A DNA stretch of 64,000 nt from a bacterium (GTDB lineage: Bacteria; CLD3; SB21), in the NCBI GenBank assembly GCA_013360215.1, contig JABWCP010000001.1:62001-126000 (forward strand). Direction: 5' to 3'. Each line of letters starts with the position of its first letter. Positions within the stretch are counted from its first letter, which is position 1. The notes beneath the pieces are model-generated. The model saw only the letters and a program-made list of their open reading frames with translations. It ran no database searches and was not told the DNA's origin. The position numbers were made by a program, and so were the translations under genes. Positions 17,773 through 25,666 of the stretch are shown here, one piece after another.

Positions 17773-18620
17773 GCGTTTACTTTGCGCAAAGCTTGTGCGC
17801 GATCCTTGAGTCGCTGGACGACGGAATACGGGACACGGTACTGACCTATGAGCGGCACTTGCCCTCGCCCGTGGCAATCGGAACCGCCGCTTTCTTCGAG
17901 TCCGTATTGTACAGTAAGGCGTCGGTAATATGCGGTCGAATCGGCCGTATGTTTGGGATGAATGCACTCGATTCCGTGGATACCGGCTTTGATCATATCA
18001 TAGACATGCGTTTCTTTCATATTAAGCGTAGGATGCGCCAAAACGGCTACACCCCCGGCCTTTTCGATGAGCTCGACGGCAAAACGCGGTGAAATTTTAT
18101 ATTTATCCTCATAGGCTGTACCGTCAGGGCCGAGAAACCGCGCAAAAACATCGTTGATATTGTACGCCAATTTTTTGGATAACATCACATCGGCAATGTG
18201 CGGTCTGCCGATCACACCGCGACCGGCTTTCATTTCGACTTCTTCGATCGTAATCTCCATGCCTTGTTTTTGAAGACGGTCAATAATACGTATGGCCCGG
18301 TGGCGCCGCTCATCTCGGTAAAGCTGCAGTTGCGCATCCAATGCCGCATCGGTGTGATCAAAACAATATCCCAAAACGTGAATATCGCGTCCATCCCAAG
18401 TCGTGCTGAGTTCTATGCCGGTCAGGACTTCCACATTATGTTTATTCCCCGCTTCTGTGGCTTCATCCACGGCCTTCACCGTGTCATGATCGGTGATCGC
18501 TATACAGTTCAGGCCGATTTTGGCGGCGTACTTTACAATGGCTTCCGGCGATAATATGCCATCCGAATAATAGGAATGCATATGCAGATCGGCCCAAAGT
18601 TCGGACGTTTTTTCGATCAT
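17769..18620 (-). CDS. PHP-domain phosphoesterase (RNase AM/TrpH-like)
   Basis: 283 residues. The PHP metal motifs appear in order: DLHMHSYYSDG, AITDHDT, the glutamate in GIELSTTWDGRDIHVLGY, and the late His motifs AHPTL and GSDCHG. The nearest characterised relatives (E. coli YciV/RNase AM, TrpH) are 5'-3' exoribonucleases that also release phosphate from 3',5'-bisphosphonucleotides. Its stop overlaps the start of the RelA/SpoT-like gene, so the two are translated together. A make-and-break pair acting on 3'-phosphorylated nucleotides is a tempting inference. Confidence 0.88.
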   Translation of the reverse strand: MIEKTSELWADLHMHSYYSDGILSPEAIVKYAAKIGLNCIAITDHDTVKAVDEATEAGNKHNVEVLTGIELSTTWDGRDIHVLGYCFDHTDAALDAQLQLYRDERRHRAIRIIDRLQKQGMEITIEEVEMKAGRGVIGRPHIADVMLSKKLAYNINDVFARFLGPDGTAYEDKYKISPRFAVELIEKAGGVAVLAHPTLNMKETHVYDMIKAGIHGIECIHPKHTADSTAYYRRLTVQYGLEESGGSDCHGRGQVPLIGQYRVPYSVVQRLKDRAQALRKVNA

Positions 18621-18626
18621 AAATCC

Positions 18627-19718
18627 TTAGAGTAATTCCGATAATAGCGGCGCTTGTTTTTTAAAAGCCATCCGAAGTCCGCCGAGATTGACTTCCGGTT
18701 CGCATAAGACAAATAACCATTCTTTGCGACCGGGCACTGGCGCCATGAAAATGGTTTTCTTATTGAAATCAAGAGTGATAAAACGAAGCCCTTCGCCTTT
18801 CAGTTCCGTATCCACTTTCAGCAGATATTCCAAGCCTGGTGGAATGATCGTACTCAGAAGCGTGATATCCATACGCTCTTCTTTTTTTTCATTAAAAAGC
18901 GACGCTCTCGAAAACCCGGCATCATCGATCACAGCTACCAGATCCACACCTTTGATTTTGATAAACTCCGCTATAGATGACTTTATTTTTTCGAGCATCT
19001 CCTGACGCGATTCTTCTTTGATCTGCGTTTTCGTCTCGGGCGAATATTCATCTTTGCGGCGCATTCCTTCCAATAAAAGACTTTGCCACCCTTTATCTAT
19101 AGTCTCTTTTTCGGGATCTTCACCTTTACGAAATTCAAAACGTCCGTTTTCCCATGCCAATATTTTATAAAACGCTTCTTCGCCGATCAGCGTACCGCAT
19201 TCGGCATGAACAATATTACCATCACTAAAGTATAATGTTCCCTTCTCTTCATCTTTGTTTACCACCAAGGCGGCTTTCATACGCCCGAGTATATTCATTT
19301 GGATAAGATCGGACAACTGAAAGTCGGAAACTTTACCGTCAAATCCTTTTTTCTCCGTCAGTGCACGGTGTATCAGCGTACGCAGCTCTTCGATTTCAAA
19401 CGGTTTTTCGATGTAGTACAACGAACCGCGATCCGTAGCTTCACGTTGAACTTCGGCGGAACCAAAGGCTGTCATAATGATAACCTTGGTTGTCGAATAC
19501 GTTTCTTTGATTTTTACAAGCAGTTCCAACCCGGACATACCCGGCATTTTGATGTCGCTTACTACCAGATCCACAGGTAATTGGGAAAGAACATTAAGCG
19601 CCTCTTGAGCGTTATTGACACAGATCAGGTCAAAACTATCCTTGTCTTTAGATAAATTTTTGGAAATGCTCCACGTAAGGTCTTCTTCGTCGTCAACTAT
19701 GAGTACTTTTTTTTGCAT
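18627..19718 (-). CDS. response regulator with REC, PATAN (DUF4388) and C-terminal roadblock-like domains
   Basis: 363 residues. The receiver domain is intact: VDDEEDL acidic pocket, phospho-acceptor Asp55 in VVSDIKMPGMSG, TAFGSA and the EKPF lysine. A PATAN-type domain follows (FQLSDLIQMNILGRMKAALV, GTLYFSDGNIVHAECG, EEAFYKILAWENGRFEF). The final part (VDLVAVIDDAGFSRASLF) resembles roadblock/LC7 proteins that control small GTPases in gliding or polarity systems. There is no DNA-binding domain, so output is likely through protein contacts. It lies 13 bp behind the histidine kinase gene and 6 bp before the PHP gene. Confidence 0.87.
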   Translation of the reverse strand: MQKKVLIVDDEEDLTWSISKNLSKDKDSFDLICVNNAQEALNVLSQLPVDLVVSDIKMPGMSGLELLVKIKETYSTTKVIIMTAFGSAEVQREATDRGSLYYIEKPFEIEELRTLIHRALTEKKGFDGKVSDFQLSDLIQMNILGRMKAALVVNKDEEKGTLYFSDGNIVHAECGTLIGEEAFYKILAWENGRFEFRKGEDPEKETIDKGWQSLLLEGMRRKDEYSPETKTQIKEESRQEMLEKIKSSIAEFIKIKGVDLVAVIDDAGFSRASLFNEKKEERMDITLLSTIIPPGLEYLLKVDTELKGEGLRFITLDFNKKTIFMAPVPGRKEWLFVLCEPEVNLGGLRMAFKKQAPLLSELL

Positions 19719-19731
19719 ATGGATTTAACGG

Positions 19732-21846
19732 TTAGATGGTTGTTGTCAATGTATGCCGGTTTTCCAATATAGATTTTGATTTTTCTGCACAAGGTATGTG
19801 CATGATGAATGTTGTACCTTTACCCGGTACACTTTCCACTTTGATTTCACCTCCGTGCTCCTGCACGATACGATACACGATCGAAAGACCTAACCCGATA
19901 CCACCGGGTTTAGTCGTAAAAAAAGGATCAAAAATGGAACGAACTTGCTCTTGAGGAATACCTTTCCCCGTATCGCTGACGCGTATTTCCGCCATAGTTA
20001 CCGGTAAATCATAGTTATTCAGCGGTGTACGCTGAACGGATTGAGCAAGGATCGCGATGCGCCCTCCTTGACCGATCGCATCCATAGCGTTCATCATAAG
20101 ATTAAGCATGACTTGCGAAAATTGATTTTCATCCACCTCGATGGGCACAAGTTTTTCGTCATACGCTTCGTGTATTTCGATGTGATCCGTCTCGGCACGC
20201 GCTTTCAAAAGAGCCTTGATTTCTTGTATCAGTTCCGGCAGTGCACAGGCTTTTTTCTCCGGGCGCACGGGTTTGGCATAGGTGAAAAAAGCTTTAAGCA
20301 AATCGTTGAGCCGGTTAATCTGTTTGATAATGCGATAAACATACTCATGGCGCGGGTCATCGGGCGGCAGTTCCTTTTGAAGGGCCTGTGCGATGGTTTT
20401 AATGCCCGCCAAAGGGTTGCGAATTTCATGCGCAATGGCACTGGTCAATGCGCCCGATGCGGCGAGACGATCCATTCGCATGATCGTCTCATGCATGGAT
20501 TTGACCAGGGAAATATCTTTGAAACTGATAATATACCCTACCATGTTGTGGTCGACGTCGTAACGCATAGTGGTCGTAAAACCTAGAAAAAGGCGTGTAC
20601 CGTCTTTTTGTCGAACCTGCACCTCCGCATTGCCCGGGGCGGATTCATTTTCTACCGTCGGATGAAGCATGCGTGAGGCCTCTTCGCGACCAAAAATTGT
20701 TTCCATTTTGTGATCGAGCAATTCGTTATCGGAATATCCTAAAATGGATTTGGCGGCACGATTGACAAATAAAATGCGCCCGGAAAAATCAGCCGTGATG
20801 ATACCGGCGCTGACATTGTGCAAAATACTCTCATTAAAATTTTTCAAATCCACCAATGCATGCGTCGCCTGCCGAATTTGATCCTGCAAGTTACGATTGA
20901 AATCCGACAACTTATTAAAAAGCTGCATATTCTCCATCGCTAAGGCGATTTGACCGGACACCGTCATGAGTAATGAAAGGTCGCCGTGTTCGAAACCCAT
21001 CTGTGTTTTTTTATTGATGATCATCATCACCCCCATGAGCTGACCGCGTATGTATATGGGTGTACATATCGCTGCACGCAACGGATTGGGCGTCAGTGCA
21101 TAAATCGCCGCGGGTATCCTTTCATCGCGAACGGCATCATTGACGATCATCGGCTTTTCATAACGCTCGATATATTCAAAAATCGAACCGCCATGCGGTA
21201 ATAACGTCCCGATGTGTTTTTCGGAAATATGAGATGACAATGTATGAATCGCCCAGTCCGATCCTTCCCGCGTTATGAGCAGAGCAACTTCGACGCCAAA
21301 CGCGGCCGTTATTTTATCAATAATTTCCGCTAATACGATTTTCTGTTCTTTGAGCGAAATAACAATCCGCGCTATGTCCGATAGAAGTTGCAGTTCGCGG
21401 GTACGTTCTTCTAATTTACGTTTTTCGGTTTCTTTTTCAGATATCAAATTTTCCAAACGATCGTGCAGATGCTTGATGCGCAAGAGGTTGACGACACGCG
21501 ACAACAGTTCGACACGATTGTACGGTTTCGTGATAAATTCGTCCGCACCCGCCTGTATCGCGCGATTGCGCGTTACTTTATCGGACATACCGGAAGCCAG
21601 CATCACCGGAATATGCCGCGTTCGTTCGCTCTCTTTAAGCAAACGGCACACCTGAAAGCCGTCCATCGCATACGTATCGGTAGCAATCAGCGCCAAATCA
21701 TAATCGAGGCTTTTTACCTTATCGAGCACATCGTGGCCGTCATGTGCATGAACCAATGCATAATCGTTGGAGACGAGAATTTCCGTCAATGCGGACGCGG
21801 AGTCCGGATGCGGGTCACAAATTACGATAGTGGCTTTTTTCTTCAT
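19732..21846 (-). CDS. hybrid sensor histidine kinase with N-terminal pseudo-receiver, GAF and PAS domains
   Basis: 704 residues. Order: receiver-like domain (1-125), coiled coil, GAF domain (about 165-310), coiled coil, PAS domain (VSAGIITADFSGRILFVNRA, 340-450), HisKA with SAIAHEIRNPLAG, then HATPase with the N box LMMNAMDAI, G1 VSDTGKGIP and G2 GIGLGLSIVYRIV. In the receiver the usual phospho-acceptor position is alanine (A55 in ALIATDTYAMDG; D57 lies two residues on), so that domain is probably not phosphorylated normally. No membrane segment is present, so it senses a cytoplasmic cue. The likely target is the regulator encoded next. Confidence 0.9.
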   Translation of the reverse strand: MKKKATIVICDPHPDSASALTEILVSNDYALVHAHDGHDVLDKVKSLDYDLALIATDTYAMDGFQVCRLLKESERTRHIPVMLASGMSDKVTRNRAIQAGADEFITKPYNRVELLSRVVNLLRIKHLHDRLENLISEKETEKRKLEERTRELQLLSDIARIVISLKEQKIVLAEIIDKITAAFGVEVALLITREGSDWAIHTLSSHISEKHIGTLLPHGGSIFEYIERYEKPMIVNDAVRDERIPAAIYALTPNPLRAAICTPIYIRGQLMGVMMIINKKTQMGFEHGDLSLLMTVSGQIALAMENMQLFNKLSDFNRNLQDQIRQATHALVDLKNFNESILHNVSAGIITADFSGRILFVNRAAKSILGYSDNELLDHKMETIFGREEASRMLHPTVENESAPGNAEVQVRQKDGTRLFLGFTTTMRYDVDHNMVGYIISFKDISLVKSMHETIMRMDRLAASGALTSAIAHEIRNPLAGIKTIAQALQKELPPDDPRHEYVYRIIKQINRLNDLLKAFFTYAKPVRPEKKACALPELIQEIKALLKARAETDHIEIHEAYDEKLVPIEVDENQFSQVMLNLMMNAMDAIGQGGRIAILAQSVQRTPLNNYDLPVTMAEIRVSDTGKGIPQEQVRSIFDPFFTTKPGGIGLGLSIVYRIVQEHGGEIKVESVPGKGTTFIMHIPCAEKSKSILENRHTLTTTI

Positions 21847-21884
21847 ATGATTTATGCGCGGGCAATATACGGAAGCACCTTTTC

Positions 21885-21925
21885 AAAAGCCAAAAAAACA
21901 AAAGCCAACCGTAGGGCTGGCTTTG
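21885..21925 (-). terminator. intrinsic terminator after the Crp-type gene
   Basis: Read on the minus strand, AAAGCCAGCCC and GGTTGGCTTT form a hairpin with one mismatch, followed by TTTTGTTTTTTT. It lies 22 bases past the Crp-type stop and separates that gene from the histidine kinase operon. Confidence 0.85.
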
Positions 21926-21946
21926 GGCTGCATTCCATATTTATTC

Positions 21947-22651
21947 TTAAACCAAATCTTTTTTAAATTTTTCAAAATCTCTGATCACAAGTTTATTACC
22001 ATCTTTAGATACATAACCATCATTGATAAAACGCTGTAGCACCCGGGAGATCGTCTCGCGACTTGTTCCTGACATATTGGCCAAGTCCTGTTGCGTCGGT
22101 AAATTGGGAATTTCGATGGTACTGCCGTTATTGGGAATACCAATATCTTCGGCTAAGCGTGCGATCGTACCGGCTACTTTGCCGGTCGAATTTTTCAGCG
22201 ATAGATTTTTAATCTGAGAATCGGATTTTCGCATACGACTTGCCAATTCACGCAGAAGTTGGATAGCGATTTGCGGAAATTCACTAAGTAAGTTGAGAAA
22301 ATCATCCCGGTTAATAAGAAGCATCTCTGCATCTTTTGTACAAACCACATTAGCCGAACGCGACTGGCCATCTAGCAACGACAATTCGCCAAAAAAATCT
22401 CCCTCCGCCATAACAGCCAATATTACTTCACGGCCATCTTCACTGATGCGTGAAATTTTGACTTGCCCGGTCATCACAATAAAGAGCGTTTGGCCGCCTT
22501 CATCCTCGAAAAGCACAACCTGCTCTTTTGTGTAACTGCGTTGAAAGGCTACGTTCGCTATTTTCTCCAGGTCTTTAATACCAAGGCCGGAAAAAATAGG
22601 TACTATTTTTAGCGTCTCAAGTTTCCGCGTTACGGATTTGTTATCGTTCAT
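21947..22651 (-). CDS. Crp/Fnr-family transcriptional regulator
   Basis: 234 residues from the ATG at 22651. A TTG 57 bases upstream is in frame but adds no family sequence. The cyclic-nucleotide-binding fold is clear (VPIFSGLGIKDLEKIANVAF, GDFFGELSLLDGQSRSANV), and a helix-turn-helix follows (TQQDLANMSGTSRETISRVLQ). The N-terminal iron-sulfur cysteines of FNR are absent, so a Crp-like effector such as a cyclic nucleotide is more likely, though not shown. It lies directly after the lipid kinase gene on the same strand. Confidence 0.9.
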   Translation of the reverse strand: MNDNKSVTRKLETLKIVPIFSGLGIKDLEKIANVAFQRSYTKEQVVLFEDEGGQTLFIVMTGQVKISRISEDGREVILAVMAEGDFFGELSLLDGQSRSANVVCTKDAEMLLINRDDFLNLLSEFPQIAIQLLRELASRMRKSDSQIKNLSLKNSTGKVAGTIARLAEDIGIPNNGSTIEIPNLPTQQDLANMSGTSRETISRVLQRFINDGYVSKDGNKLVIRDFEKFKKDLV

Positions 22652-22715
22652 AGATATTGTTTGAAGGGATTTTGGAACGGCACAAAGTACAATATTCGCA
22701 TCCTGCAATCAAGAA

Positions 22716-23606
22716 CTAATTAGGTACAAGCACTTTGAGGCGCCCCGGCAGAATTTTAAAATGTAAGGTGTTATTTGTTTCGCGCGCTTCGCCGTCCATG
22801 TGATAATATATTTTACCGGACGGTATCACCTCGGCTTCCTGCACACGCAAGCTGACCACATCTTTGACTTTATCAATCGTACCGTTAAATAAACGCCATC
22901 CGTTTAAAAGACCTTTAACAAAAGACATGGACTGTATCATGGAAATATCAAAGGCACCGTCATCCGGTAAGGCATTAGGGGCGATACGCGCACCATTACC
23001 GTATTCATCCGTATTAGCTATCGCTAAGATAAAGGGTTTGCCGGAGTACAACACATCATCGGCTTTCAAAGTAAGCGCCACCGGCGCATAACCATTGTAC
23101 GCCGTGAGCGATAAATATACATACGGCAGAAGCCCGCGGCGCCCTTTGCGTTGATTAAAAAGCCGCCCGATGTAAGCATCGTAACCGATACCGGCAAATC
23201 CGAAAAATAACCGCTCCTGTGGGCCATCAGTGAGTTGCCCGACATCAATGCGGCGAACTTTTCCGTTTGGAATACCTTGTACTGCCGTGGATGGCTTAAG
23301 TGGTATCGCCAAACCGCGTGCCAAACCATTGCCTGAACCGTAAGGGATAATCGTAAAAGCCGAATCAGAATCCATAACGCCCTGTGCCGTTTCATTGGCC
23401 GTGCCGTCTCCGCCTGCCGATGCGATAACATCATATCCTTGTTGCACTAAATTTCGCGCCATTACCGTCGCATCGCCCGGGCCTTGGGTTTTGTGTAATG
23501 TTATCGTATGACCCTGAGCAACCAATTTGCCGGCCAAAGCGCTAACCTCTTCGTATGCATTATGATGCGTTCCCGCACGCGGGTTGACGATAAAACCTAT
23601 TTTCAT
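22716..23606 (-). CDS. diacylglycerol/lipid kinase (DagK/YegS type)
   Basis: 296 residues. The ATP-binding motif ASAGGDGTANETAQG lies near residue 60 and VNPRAGTHHN opens the chain. The PYGSGNGLARGL segment matches the family catalytic region. YegS/DagK proteins phosphorylate diacylglycerol or related lipids at the inner face of the cytoplasmic membrane, feeding phospholipid recycling. It lies 11 bp after the HtrA gene; its own ribosome binding site is weak. Confidence 0.88.
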   Translation of the reverse strand: MKIGFIVNPRAGTHHNAYEEVSALAGKLVAQGHTITLHKTQGPGDATVMARNLVQQGYDVIASAGGDGTANETAQGVMDSDSAFTIIPYGSGNGLARGLAIPLKPSTAVQGIPNGKVRRIDVGQLTDGPQERLFFGFAGIGYDAYIGRLFNQRKGRRGLLPYVYLSLTAYNGYAPVALTLKADDVLYSGKPFILAIANTDEYGNGARIAPNALPDDGAFDISMIQSMSFVKGLLNGWRLFNGTIDKVKDVVSLRVQEAEVIPSGKIYYHMDGEARETNNTLHFKILPGRLKVLVPN

Positions 23607-23617
23607 CTATTGTTCGA

Positions 23618-24706
23618 CTACACCTTTCCCAATTTTAACTGCAACGTAAGACGCTTCTTTTCGCGTAATACCTCGACATCTACGACATCGCCGGCACGCA
23701 AGTCGTCGCCTAACGTGATTTTTCGAAAATCGTATTCTGAATTGATCGGTTTATCATTGATTTTTACGATAAGATCGCCGACCAGCAATCCGGCATTTTC
23801 AGCCGGGCCGTTTTTGATAATTTCGGAAACGACGATACCTCGTAATTCTTTTAGACCAAGGTATTTGGCGATCATTTGATCCACCTGCTGATAGCGAAAA
23901 CCCATCGTAAAATAACGATCCACCTTACCGTTGGATTTTAGTTCGGATATAATTTTATCTATGCGATGAATCGGTATTGCAAACCCGATACCGATACTCG
24001 TTTTTGAAGTGTTACTTCCGCTGTAAATGAAAGTATTCATCCCTATCACTTCGCCATTACTGTTCAGTAAAGGCCCCCCGCTATTTCCACCGTTAATCGC
24101 AGCGTCGGTTTGTATCATGTTTTGGTAGACGTGATCGTTATCTACGAGCCCGAAATCACGATTGGTCGCACTGATCACACCGACCGTTACCGTAGGTTGG
24201 CTATTGATGTCAAACAAACCGAACGGATTGCCCATGGCAATAACCCATTCGCCGATAAGCAGTTTTTCCGAATCGCCAAATTCGAGATATTTGAGTTTGC
24301 GCTCCGGTTCGATCTTGAGTAACGCGATGTCCGTAGTTTTATCGCCGCCGACTATTTTAGCGGGATATTTTGTACCGTCGGTCAATGTAACAACGATCTC
24401 TACGGCACCATTGATCACATGGTGATTGGTGACAATATACCCATCCGATGAGATGATGAAGCCCGACCCAAGGCCTTTGACTTTATCGTAATATTTTTGC
24501 TTCGGAAAAAATTGGCTGAAAAAATCGTCATTAAAAAAAGGATTCCCGTAGGTAAATTCTTGAATCTGTACGACGTTGATACCGACGACGGCAGGTAACG
24601 CCTTTTTGACGGAACGGGTAATCGCATTTTGACGCGACGACGTAATGTCATCTTGCGCAACAAGAGAGAAACATACGAAGAAAAATATTAAACCCCAGCG
24701 CTTCAT
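23618..24706 (-). CDS. DegP/HtrA-family serine protease with one PDZ domain
   Basis: 362 residues from the ATG at 24706, which has AGGAGG 6 bases upstream; the longer frame is unlikely. A signal peptide precedes the trypsin-like domain. The triad is complete: His96 in TNHHVI, Asp126 in TTDIALL and Ser209 in GGNSGGPL. Insertion FTYGNPFFNDDFF matches the LA loop of DegP relatives. A single PDZ domain follows (RGIVVSEIIKNGPAENAGLL). Such proteases degrade or refold misfolded periplasmic proteins. With one PDZ domain it is closer to DegS in layout but lacks a membrane anchor. Confidence 0.92.
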   Translation of the reverse strand: MKRWGLIFFFVCFSLVAQDDITSSRQNAITRSVKKALPAVVGINVVQIQEFTYGNPFFNDDFFSQFFPKQKYYDKVKGLGSGFIISSDGYIVTNHHVINGAVEIVVTLTDGTKYPAKIVGGDKTTDIALLKIEPERKLKYLEFGDSEKLLIGEWVIAMGNPFGLFDINSQPTVTVGVISATNRDFGLVDNDHVYQNMIQTDAAINGGNSGGPLLNSNGEVIGMNTFIYSGSNTSKTSIGIGFAIPIHRIDKIISELKSNGKVDRYFTMGFRYQQVDQMIAKYLGLKELRGIVVSEIIKNGPAENAGLLVGDLIVKINDKPINSEYDFRKITLGDDLRAGDVVDVEVLREKKRLTLQLKLGKV

Positions 24707-24797
24707 CCGGAACCTCCTGAAATGTTGTACTTCATTATATGCAACCTTGCTTACGTAGGGTAAATCCAAAAGGTTCCGGCGCGTACTGATTCATTCA

Positions 24798-25451
24798 TTA
24801 TTTTCCGGCTTTTACTTTGGCCCAATCTTCAAGAAACTTTTTCAAACCGAGGTCGGTCAACGGATGCGCGATCAGCTGATCAATCACTTTATAAGGCATC
24901 GTACAAACATGCGCACCGATCTGAGCGGCTTCGACCACATGCATCGGATGACGTACGCTGGCCACGAGAACCTGCGTCTCATACCCATAATTGATATACA
25001 TATTCACGATTTCTTCGATAAGTTGCATACCGTTGGTGCTGATATCGTCAAGACGACCCACAAAAGGACTGATAAATGTGGCACCTGCTTTCGCAGCCAT
25101 CAAAGCCTGATTGGGCGAAAAGCATAGCGTCACATTCGTCTTTATACCGTCCGACGTAAAACGTTTGCAAGCCTGTAAGCCGGATTTGATCAATGGTAAT
25201 TTGACCGTGATGTTGGAGTGAATTTTGGCTAATTCGTAACCTTCTTTGAGCATGCCGTCCAGATCGGTACTGACCACTTCCGCCGATATAGGTCCGTCAA
25301 CGACTTTACAAATCTCTTTCAGCAAATCATGAAAATTGACATTTTTTTCGCGCGCTACCAGAGATGGGTTGGTTGTCACACCATCCAAAATGCCCAACGA
25401 TGCGGCTTCGCGAATTTCATCTAAATTGGCGGTATCAATAAAAAACTTCAT
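24798..25451 (-). CDS. transaldolase/fructose-6-phosphate aldolase family (TalC type)
   Basis: 217 residues, the short single-domain form. It opens with [20 protein letters not shown], characteristic of this family; [10 protein letters not shown] and the catalytic lysine in the NITVKLPL strand follow. Further family segments are [19 protein letters not shown] and [10 protein letters not shown]. These proteins are class I aldolases that either interconvert pentose-phosphate sugars or cleave fructose-6-phosphate; the sequence alone does not choose between them. AGGAGG lies 8 bases before the ATG. Confidence 0.92.
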   Translation of the reverse strand: MKFFIDTANLDEIREAASLGILDGVTTNPSLVAREKNVNFHDLLKEICKVVDGPISAEVVSTDLDGMLKEGYELAKIHSNITVKLPLIKSGLQACKRFTSDGIKTNVTLCFSPNQALMAAKAGATFISPFVGRLDDISTNGMQLIEEIVNMYINYGYETQVLVASVRHPMHVVEAAQIGAHVCTMPYKVIDQLIAHPLTDLGLKKFLEDWAKVKAGK

Positions 25452-25666
25452 ACGACGACCTCCTGCGGTTAATAAACGGCCTCAACTCTTCGATTAATTT
25501 TAGCAGAACGGTCTCAAAATAGCCCTTTGATTTTATCCAATCAAGGCTATTTCTGCATATGAAATTTATGCAAAGCACAAGCACATTATTGATACATTTG
25601 TTTTTTCATTGTTATTTTTTTATATACTGACATAAGGTTGTCACTACGATCGTGTATATTTGATGT

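Noticed and set aside
17773-17967. N-terminal extension of 65 residues on the RelA/SpoT-like protein
   Set aside because: It lies inside the PHP gene in another frame, is Arg/Ser/Pro-rich like an out-of-frame translation, and the ATGA coupling at 17769-17772 gives a better start.
20041-20586. 181-residue plus-strand frame opposite the histidine kinase
   Set aside because: His/Phe-rich composition typical of the reverse strand of a real coding gene; the kinase motifs on the other strand are unambiguous.
25589-25628. Promoter pair TTGATA/TATACT upstream of uvrB
   Set aside because: The spacing is 28 bases, too long; a TTGTTT alternative gives 19 bases but a poor match, so no promoter is called.
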